This document shows positions 26,621 through 34,666 of a stretch of DNA of 64,000 bases, piece by piece (positions within the stretch are counted from its first letter, which is position 1; every line of letters begins with the position of its first letter). The position numbers and the translations under genes are program-made. The notes beneath the pieces are model-generated. The model searched no databases. It worked only from the letters and a program-made list of their open reading frames with translations, and had not been told where the DNA came from. This DNA comes from Actinopolyspora lacussalsi (GTDB lineage: Bacteria; Actinomycetota; Actinomycetes; Mycobacteriales; Pseudonocardiaceae). Location: contig JAURUC010000001.1 of NCBI GenBank assembly GCA_030803735.1, positions 4,910,501 through 4,974,500 on the forward strand. Direction: 5' to 3'.

Positions 26621-27318
26621 TCCGAGTTCTCGTGGTCGACGACGACGTCCGGGTCGCGGACAACCACCGCAAACTGGTCGAGAGCATGGCCGGATTCGAG
26701 GCGGTGGGCGTGGCCCACACCGCCCACGAGGCACTGACCATGAGCGAACGGCTGCTTCCGGACCTGGTGCTGCTGGACCTGTACCTGCCGGACGAATCCG
26801 GGGTGCGGGTGTTGCAGCGGCTGCGGGGCAACGCCCACCCGCTCGACGTCCTGGTGATCACCGCGGTGCGGGACGTGGAGACGGTCAAGGCCGCCATGCA
26901 GGGCGGGGCGGTGCACTACCTGCTCAAACCCTTCCCGTTCCGGGAGCTGCGGGAACGGCTGAACGGCTACGCCGAGGCCCAGCACGAACTCGACGCGGTC
27001 GACGAGGCCGAGCAGGCCGATGTTGACCGGGTATACGGCAAGCTGCGGGCCTCCGAACCCCGGAAAACCGTTCCCGAGGAGTTGCCCAAGGGGCTCTCCG
27101 CGGTCACCGCGCGCCTGGTGCTCGACACGCTGCGCTCGGCCGCGACCGACCTGTCCGCCTCCGAGGTCGCCAACAACGCGGGACTGTCCCGGGTCAGCGC
27201 CCGACGCTACCTCGATCACTTCGCCACCACCGGCAGGATCACGCTGCACCTGCGGTACGGCTCGGCGGGCAGACCCGAGCACCGGTATCAGTGGGCGAGC
27301 GGGCGCGGCGCCCCGTGA
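26617..27318 (+). CDS. CitB/DcuR-type response regulator
   Basis: The 233-residue protein has a receiver with the acidic pocket VVDDDVRVADN, phosphorylated Asp in LVLLDLYLPDES, and Lys in YLLKPFPF, then a C-terminal HTH (ASEVANNAGLSRVSARRYLDHF) of the CitB family. Its ATG overlaps the kinase stop by four bases. It most likely activates the divergent tctCBA operon. Confidence 0.93.
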   Translation: MIRVLVVDDDVRVADNHRKLVESMAGFEAVGVAHTAHEALTMSERLLPDLVLLDLYLPDESGVRVLQRLRGNAHPLDVLVITAVRDVETVKAAMQGGAVHYLLKPFPFRELRERLNGYAEAQHELDAVDEAEQADVDRVYGKLRASEPRKTVPEELPKGLSAVTARLVLDTLRSAATDLSASEVANNAGLSRVSARRYLDHFATTGRITLHLRYGSAGRPEHRYQWASGRGAP

Positions 27319-27450
27319 GTTGCCGGTCTCCCGCGATCCGCGGTGTTTCTGAAGCCTACGGAGTTTCTGGAGTCTCCGATCTTCCGGAGCTTCCGGCGTC
27401 TTTCGGACACGCTCCCACAGTGGCCGTGCGGCTCTGTCAGGATCGTCGGC

Positions 27451-28200
27451 ATGACATCGTCCGCGGCGACGGTCCGCCACCTCACCGGAGCAGCCGAACT
27501 GCTCACCGTGGCCGGTGCCGACACCTACACCCGCATGACCGTGGCCGAGGAAGCGGTCGGTTACGCGACCGATGAGGCCGTCGCCTGGTTCACCCGCGTT
27601 CCGTGGCAGCCCGGTTCGCTCTCACTGCGCGGCCGGCCGCGCGCGGCCCTCGAGCTGCTCGTCGAACTCCGGAAGGCGGGACTGCTCGACTCGGTCGACT
27701 CCGTTCGGCTGCCGCTGCTGTCGGGCGAGGACGGCGACGAGCGGCTGTCCGTCTCCCGGCTGGAGGACTGGTACTTCCTCACGGCCGAAGTCGCGCCCGA
27801 GCGGCGGCACGGCGAGTCGGCGGTCGAGGTGCTGCCGAACGGCGAGAGCGAGCGGATCGAGTGGTTGCTGCGGGAGGGACATCCGGCCACCGGGGCGAAC
27901 TCCCGCGCCTCGGGCGTTCGCCGGTGGTTCGGCATCCGCGACGGTGACCGGCTCGTCGCCTGCGGCGCCGATCGGAGTATCAACGGCGTCGGCTTCCTCG
28001 CCAAGATCACCGTCGATCCGGCCTACGGTGGTCGCGGCTTGGGAAGCGATCTGACCGCCGCGATGACCCGCGCACTGCTCGACGAGTTCGGCGAGGTGGC
28101 GCTGGGGGTGACCGTGGACAACGCTCGGGCGATCGACGTCTACGAGCGGCTGGGCTACCGCCGGGTCGCCGACGTCAGCTCGGTGCGGCTCCTCGACTGA
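27451..28200 (+). CDS. GNAT family N-acetyltransferase
   Basis: The 249-residue protein has a C-terminal GNAT domain with the acetyl-CoA loop VDPAYGGRGLGSDLTAAM and the end motif VTVDNARAIDVYERLGYRRV. The first 130 residues are an unrecognised domain with DWYFLTAEVAPERRHGE. ATG 27451 is preferred since the open frame before it reads as non-coding. Substrate unknown. It is convergent with ogt. Confidence 0.82.
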   Translation: MTSSAATVRHLTGAAELLTVAGADTYTRMTVAEEAVGYATDEAVAWFTRVPWQPGSLSLRGRPRAALELLVELRKAGLLDSVDSVRLPLLSGEDGDERLSVSRLEDWYFLTAEVAPERRHGESAVEVLPNGESERIEWLLREGHPATGANSRASGVRRWFGIRDGDRLVACGADRSINGVGFLAKITVDPAYGGRGLGSDLTAAMTRALLDEFGEVALGVTVDNARAIDVYERLGYRRVADVSSVRLLD

Positions 28201-28299
28201 GGGATTCGGGCAAGCCCGCGAAGGCTTTGGTTTTATCGGGGCGGGCTGGTTCCCGGTCGGGTATCAGCTTCCCGACGGGATTCATCGGAAGAGTCCGCC

Positions 28300-28800
28300 T
28301 CAGAACAACCTGCCCGCCACTTCGGCAGGCGGTTCCTCCAGCCGCAGCAGAAAGCGCTTGCGGTCCAGCCCACCGCCGAAGCCGGTCAGGCTGCCGTCGG
28401 CGCCGACCACGCGGTGGCAGGGCACGATCACCGCTATGGGATTGCGTCCTGTCGCCGTCCCCACGGCCCGGGACAGGCCCGGATTGCCGAGCTCGCGGGC
28501 CAGTTCGCCGTAGCTGCGCGTCTCGCCGTAGCCGATCCCGGCGATCAGCCGCCAGACCCGCTGTTCGAACTCGTCGCCGTGGAAAGCCAGCGGAAGGTCG
28601 AACCGGGTGCGTTCCCCCGCGAAGTACTCACACAGCTGCTGTTCCGTGTTCCGGAAGTCCCCGTCGGCGCGGGGGCCGAGCGTCGTCGCCGGGTTCTTGT
28701 GCTCGCGGCCCTCGAAGCGCAGCCCGACTAGGTGTTCGTTCTCGGCCACGACGGTCAGCTCGCCGACAGGTGAGTCGATCACCGTGTGTCTCGTGCTCAT
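28300..28800 (-). CDS. ogt: Methylated-DNA--protein-cysteine methyltransferase
   Basis: Ogt removes O6-alkyl groups from guanine by transfer to its own cysteine. The 166-residue protein has the acceptor motif IAVIVPCHRVVG (Cys128), the helix-turn-helix with SYGELARELGNPGLSRAVG, and GLDRKRFLLRLE near the C-terminus. The N-terminal domain is the short Ogt form, with no AdaA/AlkA fusion. It stands as a single gene. Confidence 0.95.
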   Translation of the reverse strand: MSTRHTVIDSPVGELTVVAENEHLVGLRFEGREHKNPATTLGPRADGDFRNTEQQLCEYFAGERTRFDLPLAFHGDEFEQRVWRLIAGIGYGETRSYGELARELGNPGLSRAVGTATGRNPIAVIVPCHRVVGADGSLTGFGGGLDRKRFLLRLEEPPAEVAGRLF

Positions 28801-28974
28801 GCCGTGGTCCCCGAAACCTTCCCCGACGGTGTGTCCACCACGAGTGTAAGCGCGGCAGGTGGGTCGGTTATTAGTCGTTCCGTTCGACGTGTTTCTGGTC
28901 CGTGCTCCGCGAGCCGAGAGCTCGCGTGCGGCTTCCTCCCTAGCTCTCGGTGGATGCGGGTTTCACTGTTCGCT

Positions 28975-28995
28975 ATATATCGGTTTACGATATAT
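28975..28995. promoter_or_regulatory. PadR operator: ATATATCG-n5-CGATATAT
   Basis: A perfect 8-bp inverted repeat with a 5-base spacer lies just upstream of the padR start codon (29005) in an otherwise GC-rich area. The right arm runs into TATGAT, a likely -10 element, so a bound repressor would block transcription. Autoregulation of padR operons through such AT-rich dyads is typical. Confidence 0.65.
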
Positions 28996-29004
28996 GATGT
29001 TCAC

Positions 29005-29355
29005 ATGACACGGCGAGCCATGTCCGAGCAGTCGTTCCTGGTGCTGACCGTGCTGGCCGATGGAGCCTTGCACGGCTACGGGATCGTGCGTGCGGTGAGC
29101 GAGCTCTCGCGGCAGCGGGTCGTGCTGCGGGTGGGCACCCTCTACGGGGTGCTCGACCGGTTGTGCGCCGACGGGCTCGCGGAACTCGACAGCGAGCGGG
29201 TCCACAACGGCCGGTTGCGTCGGTACTACCGCATCACCGACAACGGGCTGACCACACTGGCCGGTGAGACCGCTCGCCGCTCCGAGGTCGTGCGGGCGGC
29301 CACTGAGCGGTTGCGGACCCGGGGACTGCTGCCGGAATCGGGTGGTACGGCATGA
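29005..29355 (+). CDS. PadR family transcriptional regulator
   Basis: The 116-residue protein has the PadR winged helix: SEQSFLVLTVLADGALHGYGI, then RVGTLYGVLDRLCADGLAE and the wing RLRRYYRITDNGLTTL. The start codon is at the end of a very short leader after the promoter dyad. The stop overlaps the start of the membrane protein gene (ATGA at 29352-29355), a very common PadR arrangement in which the repressor controls its own unit; the inducer is unknown. Confidence 0.92.
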   Translation: MTRRAMSEQSFLVLTVLADGALHGYGIVRAVSELSRQRVVLRVGTLYGVLDRLCADGLAELDSERVHNGRLRRYYRITDNGLTTLAGETARRSEVVRAATERLRTRGLLPESGGTA

Positions 29356-30410
29356 CGCGACTGGAACAGCGCTACCGACGTCTGCTGCGGCTGCTGCCGA
29401 GCTGGTACCGCGCCGATCGCGAGGAGGAGATGGTGGACGTCTTCCTGCTCGCCGACGCGGCGAGGAACAGCGGAGGAGCGGACGACGAGCAGGACGATTG
29501 GGACTACGGAGACGACGAGGACCTGCGTGGTGAGTACGGCTGGCCGGACTGGCGCGAGTTCCTCGCCGTGGCGGGGCTCGCGGTCCGAACCCGCTTCGGC
29601 GGTGTCGGAGCACCGAGCGCGGCTCGTGCGCGGGGCGACACCGTTCGCACCATCGCGCTGCTCGGACTGCTCGTGCGCGCCGTGCTGGCAGTCGTCTCGG
29701 TGGGCAGCCTGGTGCACGTCCAGCTTCGGGGCGGCACGGTGTTCGCGGACCCCACCACGCTGCTGTTCCCGTCCGGTGGTTACATCTTCCTGAACCTGCT
29801 GCCGAACCTGGTGTGGGTACCCGCGTATCTCTTGCTGGTGCTGGGGAAGCGCCGTGCGGGCATGCTCTGTTCGGGTGTCGCGCTGCTGCCTTCGCTGCTC
29901 TCGGTGATTCCCACGGGCGACACCCCGGCCACGTCCCTCACCAGTGTGATCACGGGGTTCGGCATCTGGTTGCCCGTCGTGTGCGTGTTCCTCGGCTTCC
30001 ACCGCGACGCGCCCGAGCCGTCGCGGAAACCGTGGTTGCTCGCGTTGCCGATCGGGGTTCTCGCCGCCTTGATTCTCGTACTGCTGGGATGGCTCGTTCC
30101 GCCCGTGGTGGTGGCGGGACCGCAGGTCTGTGGCCTGCTCGTCGTCGCCGTGTTCACTCTGGTCGTACGATTTCGTTCCCCCGGGCGTGTTCCGAACTCC
30201 TGGTCGGCCGCGCTGGCGGTGGTCGGTGCGCTGTTCCTGCTGGAACACGCGACGCTGTTCGTCGTCTTCGGGATTACGGAAGTGGTGCCGGTGCTCTCGG
30301 TGCTCGTGCCGTTGGCGGTACTCGGCCTGTGCTGCGGGGTCCTGGCTGTCACCGCCGCCCGCGCACCATCCGGCGGTCGTGCGGATGAGGTCGGTGTGAC
30401 CGAGTACTGA
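29352..30410 (+). CDS. Multi-pass membrane protein coupled to PadR
   Basis: The 352-residue protein begins LEQRYRRLLRLLPSWYRADR, a segment common to actinobacterial membrane proteins that follow PadR genes, then has an acidic stretch (DDEQDDWDYGDDED) and about seven or eight membrane helices from residue 95 to the C-terminus. No transport or enzymatic motif is recognised. It is translationally coupled to padR and so likely responds to the same signal. Confidence 0.82.
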   Translation: MTRLEQRYRRLLRLLPSWYRADREEEMVDVFLLADAARNSGGADDEQDDWDYGDDEDLRGEYGWPDWREFLAVAGLAVRTRFGGVGAPSAARARGDTVRTIALLGLLVRAVLAVVSVGSLVHVQLRGGTVFADPTTLLFPSGGYIFLNLLPNLVWVPAYLLLVLGKRRAGMLCSGVALLPSLLSVIPTGDTPATSLTSVITGFGIWLPVVCVFLGFHRDAPEPSRKPWLLALPIGVLAALILVLLGWLVPPVVVAGPQVCGLLVVAVFTLVVRFRSPGRVPNSWSAALAVVGALFLLEHATLFVVFGITEVVPVLSVLVPLAVLGLCCGVLAVTAARAPSGGRADEVGVTEY

Positions 30411-30516
30411 TCGACTCTCGGGGACAAACGTGGAGCGGGTGTGCTCGGGACTGGTCCGAGCCACCGGCCCATATTGGAGCGACCGGCGGCCCATCGGAGA
30501 ACCGGTTGCTCTTCGA

Positions 30517-31083
30517 CTACAGCCGTTCACCGGGCAACAGACTGAACAGCACGCTGTCGCGGCGGCTGCCCCGAAAGGGGAGGTGCGAGCGCAGCACCCC
30601 CTCGCGTGTGAAGCCGCACCGCTCGGCCACCCGCTGGGAGGCGATGTTGTCCGGACCACAGGTCAGTTCCAAGCGTTCCAACTCCAGGTGGTCGAATACC
30701 CAACCCGCCAACAGGTTCAGCGTCCGCGTGGCCAGGCCGCGCCCCCGCGCATGGGGTGCGAGCCAGTAACCGGCCGCCGCGCGCCCCTGGTCGAGGGCGA
30801 CTTCGTAGACCGAGGCGCCTCCCAGGACGAGTTCGTGGTCGGTGGCCTCGACCACGGCGAAGTTGATCGCCTCCCCGCGGAGCCGCATCTTCTCGTGCTC
30901 CACCATGTCCTGCTGCACGTGTGCGATCGTGAACGGTTCCACGAGCGGCCAGGAGAAGTGCAGGCACAACTCGTCGGAGAAGCCCTCGAACCACTGCCGC
31001 GCGTCGGAGGTGGTCCAGGAGCGCAGTGCCACGACGTCGTCGGAGAGCGGAGGGTCCGGGAACGGTAACGCTGACACGTCCAC
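30517..31083 (-). CDS. GNAT family N-acetyltransferase, RimJ/RimL type
   Basis: The 188-residue protein contains the acetyl-CoA loop APHARGRGLATRTLNLLAGW and the RimJ/RimL signature LELTCGPDNIASQRVAERCG, followed by FTREGVLRSHLPFRG. Such proteins acetylate N-terminal amines of proteins or small amines. GTG 31083 is chosen, with GGAAGG about 10 bases upstream; longer starts to 31164 are possible but the extra sequence is not family-like. Single gene. Confidence 0.85.
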   Translation of the reverse strand: MDVSALPFPDPPLSDDVVALRSWTTSDARQWFEGFSDELCLHFSWPLVEPFTIAHVQQDMVEHEKMRLRGEAINFAVVEATDHELVLGGASVYEVALDQGRAAAGYWLAPHARGRGLATRTLNLLAGWVFDHLELERLELTCGPDNIASQRVAERCGFTREGVLRSHLPFRGSRRDSVLFSLLPGERL

Positions 31084-31651
31084 ACGATAGGGAACCTTCC
31101 AGGGGCGGTCACACGAGTTTTCGGCCAATAGTGCGGGATCGACTAACCCGACAGCCACGATCACTGGGTGCTGTAACCACGAAAACGCTCCGTCCCTCGG
31201 GCCCTCTGCCGGAGGTCGAGGCGTCTTTCGTGTGCTGTCAACGTTGTGCAGCGGGCCGAATTCTGTCGCACTCGCGAACTGTGTTGCTTCGCTTCACACG
31301 AGATGTGCTTGTTGACATCGAACTGAGTGCGATCACGCGGGGGCTTGTCGAATGGGGGACGGTAATTGGCATCGGACATGGCGCAGCCGTGATGGGAGGC
31401 CTCGCCGGCAACGGCCCCGGTCCGGGCGATTCGAGGCGCTCGGCCACACCACGATCACGATGGCCCAGCGATCAACTCACGTGGGTGTTACCCCTCGGTG
31501 CAACATTGGTGCACTGAGCTGAGCGGGATGCGAGCCCGGTGGGAACTCGCACCACGAAAGCCCCACATCTGCCACGCACGGCAGATCAGCACGACCAAGC
31601 TACGCCGAGGATTCGGTTCCCCGTTGCAGGTCAACCGGCTGGTTCGCTAGG
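31084..31651. other. Intergenic region, about 570 bases
   Basis: No gene is supported between the acetyltransferase and tRNA-Arg. The middle (31230-31380) has lower GC and no codon bias in any frame. A direct repeat of GGTGCA occurs near 31497-31513 (CGGTGCAACATTGGTGCACTG). A 72-codon frame at 31161-31379 on the minus strand has no ribosome binding site. Confidence 0.5.
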
Positions 31652-31725
31652 CGCCCCCGGCAGGATTCGAACCTGCGACCTAGAGATTAGAAGTCTCTTG
31701 CTCTATCCGTCTGAGCTACGAGGGC
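31652..31725 (-). tRNA. tRNA-Arg (TCT)
   Basis: The minus strand gives acceptor arms GCCCTCG/CGGGGGC (one G-T pair), D-arm GCTCAGACGGATAGAGC, anticodon stem AGAGA/TCTCT with anticodon TCT, and T-arm CAGGTTCGAATCCTG. CCA is not encoded. This reads the rare AGA codon in a high-GC genome. Confidence 0.97.
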
Positions 31726-32247
31726 TCGAGCGACACCGAGCACGCGCTCACCGCGCGTGTCGTGTCGCGCCAAGCAGACTAACGGTTCCCCCTGGTTTAC
31801 GAAGAACCCACACGGGAGCTGTTGCCGAGACGGTATCGAATGGCAAGCCGATCATAATCCCGAGTGGTTGATCCCAGTTGTCTGAATCTTGTTCGTTTTC
31901 CTGCCGCGGGTAGCTTGGTAGTGACCTGCGCAGCGACAACGACTCATCACGGACATCGTAGTCGCGCTTCGCGTACGACTCTATCCGCTGCGCTTACGCG
32001 AAATCGAGTCGTTATCTCATGACGTCTGCCTGCTTCGATTCTCGTTCGTTCGGGTGGAGTCGCGCGATGTTGCCGGCCACCGCCGCAGGGAACCTTCTCG
32101 CGAATTGTCCACATGGCTACCGCTTTTACACATATTGTAATTTTCGTATCGCTCAGCGTGTTCGTTCTCGTGCAGGGTGAGTACAGCGCCGCACGGCGCC
32201 ATCGAACCGAGACGAGACCACTCGAAGTGGTGGAAGGGCAGGAACTC
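31726..32247. other. AT-richer intergenic region with interleaved inverted repeats
   Basis: No gene is supported. Two inverted repeats are interleaved: TTCGCGTA (31968-31975) with TACGCGAA (31995-32002), and CGACTC (31976-31981) with GAGTCG (32006-32011). Both cannot fold as nested stems, but could form a pseudoknot or be overlapping operators. The region from about 32110 to 32160 is unusually AT-rich for this window (TTTTACACATATTGTAATTTTCG) and probably carries the ssb promoter. Confidence 0.45.
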
Positions 32248-32715
32248 ATGTATGAAACCGCTGTCACTCTTGTCGGTGAAGTTCTCAGTGCCCCGAAGAC
32301 CCGCGAGACCAGACACGGCAATCGTGTGGCGAGTTTCCGCATGGTCAGCATCGCCCGTCGCTTCGACCGCGCGAATCAGCGCTGGGTCGACGGTGATCGG
32401 GTACACGCCACGGTCCACTGCTGGAAGCAGCTCGCCCAAGGAGTGGTTCAGGCCCTGGAGAAGGGCGATTCGGTACTCGTGACCGGAAGGCTGCGCACCA
32501 GGGAGTACGAAACCGACGGGCAGCGTCGAACCACCGCGGAGGTCGAAGCCGGTGCGGTGGGGCTCGACGTGCTGCACGACTCCCGCGCCGCGGCGGATGA
32601 CACCGACGAGGAAACCGCCGGGACCGGCGTGGCTTCCGCTCGTGACTGCTTCCGGACCGCACCACCCTGTCCACGAACCGCCGAGGACACCTCCACGCAG
32701 GCGATCGGCGCCTGA
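32248..32715 (+). CDS. Short single-stranded DNA-binding protein
   Basis: The 155-residue protein is an OB-fold SSB: VTLVGEVLSAPKTRETRHGN, SFRMVSIARRFD, RVHATVHCWKQLAQGVVQ and LEKGDSVLVTGRLRTREYET. The C-terminus lacks the acidic DDDIPF-type tip that binds partner proteins, so it is not the main replicative SSB. It matches the small SSB-like protein Rv2478c that lies before ettA in mycobacteria. ATG 32248 has AGGAA about 5 bases upstream; the long frame before it is hydrophobic and non-homologous. Confidence 0.88.
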   Translation: MYETAVTLVGEVLSAPKTRETRHGNRVASFRMVSIARRFDRANQRWVDGDRVHATVHCWKQLAQGVVQALEKGDSVLVTGRLRTREYETDGQRRTTAEVEAGAVGLDVLHDSRAAADDTDEETAGTGVASARDCFRTAPPCPRTAEDTSTQAIGA

Positions 32716-32973
32716 CGGCACAGCGGGTAACGAAACTACGGTCCGCCGGGCGGCTGCGATCCGGTTTCCGCGTCGCCGCCCGGCGCCCGTGCCACGATCC
32801 ACGTCCGTTGTCGGTTCGCCGGTGCGCAAGACATGTTTCCGCCCGATGGATGCGGCGCTCCCGACCGTACCGGTGGGGGCGCGGTCGCCACGCGCCGCGG
32901 GCTCGTCACGGGAGGTGCACACCGTGCGGATGCAGTGCAGACCACGCGCTCCCGCACATCTACGATCGGGGGT

Positions 32974-34650
32974 ATGGCCGAGTTCATCTACACCATGAAG
33001 AATGTGCGCAAAACGCACGGGGACAAGATGATACTGGAGAACGCGACTATCCAGTTCTACCCCGGTGCCAAGATCGGTGTGGTGGGGCCGAACGGGGCCG
33101 GGAAGTCGAGCGTGCTGCGCATCATGGCCGGACTCGACCACCCGAACAACGGTGAGGCCTTCCTTTCCCCTGGTTACACGGTGGGCATCCTGCAGCAGGA
33201 GCCCCCGCTGAACGAGGAGAAAACCGTACTCGGCAACGTCGAGGAGGGCGTTGGCGAGATCAAGGAGAAGCTGGACCGCTTCAACGCCATCGCCGAGCAG
33301 CTCGCCACCGATTACACCGACGAGCTCATGGCCGAGATGGGCAAGCTCCAGGAAGAGCTCGACCACGCCGAGGCATGGGAGCTGGACTCGCAACTGGAGC
33401 AGGCGATGGATGCCCTGCGCTGCCCACCTCCCGAAGCCGAGGTTCGTTACCTCTCCGGCGGTGAGCGTCGCAGGGTCGCGCTGTGCAAACTGCTGCTGAG
33501 CAGGCCCGACCTGTTGCTGCTGGACGAGCCCACCAACCACTTGGACGCCGAGAGCGTGAATTGGCTGGAGCAGTTCCTGTCCAACTACTCCGGCGCCGTG
33601 CTGGCCGTGACCCACGACCGCTACTTCCTGGACAACGTGGCGGGCTGGATCCTCGAACTCGATCGCGGCAACACTTATCCCTACGAGGGCAACTACTCGA
33701 CCTATCTGCAGAAGAAGTCCGAGCGGTTGGCCGTGCAGGGCAAGCGGGACGCCAAGCTGCAGAAGCGCCTCAAGGACGAGCTGGAGTGGGTGCGTTCCAA
33801 CACCAAGGCGCGACAGAAGAAGTCGCGTTCGCGACTGGATCGCTACGAGGAGATGGCGGCCGAGGCCGAGAAGACCAAGAAGATGGATTTCGAGGAGATC
33901 CAGATTCCGCCGGGTCCGCGCCTGGGCAATCTCGTGGTCGAGGCCAACGAGATGAGCAAGGGTTTCGAGGGCAATCTGCTCATCGACAAGCTCTCGTTCA
34001 CGTTGCCGCCCAACGGCATCGTGGGAGTCATCGGCCCCAACGGTGTCGGTAAGACGACCTTGTTCAAGACCATCGTCGGACTCGAGGAGCCGGACAGCGG
34101 TCAGGTGCGGGTCGGCGACACGGTCAAGCTCAGCTACGTGGACCAGAACCGCTCCGGTATCGACCCCAACAAGAACGTCTGGGAAGTCGTCTCGGACGGG
34201 TTGGACCACATCCAGGTCGGCCAGGTCGAGATGCCTTCGCGCGCCTACGTGAGTGCCTTCGGTTTCAAGGGCGCCGACCAGCAGAAACCGGCCGGGGTGC
34301 TCTCCGGTGGTGAGCGCAACCGGTTGAATCTCGCGTTGACGCTCAAGCAGGGTGGGAACACGCTGCTGCTGGACGAGCCCACCAACGACCTGGACGTGGA
34401 GACGTTGTCCTCATTGGAGAACGCGCTGCAGGAATTCCCCGGCTGTGCCGTGGTGATTTCCCACGACAGGTGGTTCCTCGACCGGGTGGCCACCCACATC
34501 CTCGCTTGGGAGGGTGATGAAGAGAATCCGGCCAAGTGGTTCTGGTTCGAAGGTAACTTCGAGGGGTACGAGAACAACAAGATCGACCGGTTGGGCGCCG
34601 AGGCCGCACGTCCGCACCGGGTTACCCATCGGAAACTGACCCGCGGCTGA
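32974..34650 (+). CDS. ettA: ABC-F ATPase EttA (energy-dependent translational throttle)
   Basis: EttA binds the ribosomal E site and gates the first steps of elongation according to the ADP/ATP level. The 558-residue protein has two ABC domains: Walker A GPNGAGKSS and GPNGVGKTT, signatures LSGGERRRV and LSGGERNRL, Walker B LLLLDEPTNHLD and LLLDEPTNDLD, and the 'arm' and linker with many Lys/Arg. There is no membrane domain. The size and position match Rv2477c. ATG 32974 follows GGGG by about 2 bases. The next gene starts 16 bases after it. Confidence 0.95.
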   Translation: MAEFIYTMKNVRKTHGDKMILENATIQFYPGAKIGVVGPNGAGKSSVLRIMAGLDHPNNGEAFLSPGYTVGILQQEPPLNEEKTVLGNVEEGVGEIKEKLDRFNAIAEQLATDYTDELMAEMGKLQEELDHAEAWELDSQLEQAMDALRCPPPEAEVRYLSGGERRRVALCKLLLSRPDLLLLDEPTNHLDAESVNWLEQFLSNYSGAVLAVTHDRYFLDNVAGWILELDRGNTYPYEGNYSTYLQKKSERLAVQGKRDAKLQKRLKDELEWVRSNTKARQKKSRSRLDRYEEMAAEAEKTKKMDFEEIQIPPGPRLGNLVVEANEMSKGFEGNLLIDKLSFTLPPNGIVGVIGPNGVGKTTLFKTIVGLEEPDSGQVRVGDTVKLSYVDQNRSGIDPNKNVWEVVSDGLDHIQVGQVEMPSRAYVSAFGFKGADQQKPAGVLSGGERNRLNLALTLKQGGNTLLLDEPTNDLDVETLSSLENALQEFPGCAVVISHDRWFLDRVATHILAWEGDEENPAKWFWFEGNFEGYENNKIDRLGAEAARPHRVTHRKLTRG

Positions 34651-34666
34651 GGATCGGAGAGTCGAC

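Noticed and set aside
29226..30659. A 477-codon minus-strand frame opposite the PadR/membrane protein pair
   Set aside because: It is antisense to a coupled operon with clear start, overlap and operator; composition is shadow-like.
31161..31379. A 72-codon minus-strand frame before tRNA-Arg
   Set aside because: No ribosome binding site, no codon bias and no recognisable domain.
32017..34209. A 730-codon minus-strand frame opposite ssb and ettA
   Set aside because: It lies opposite two clear conserved genes and has shadow-type composition and no family motif.
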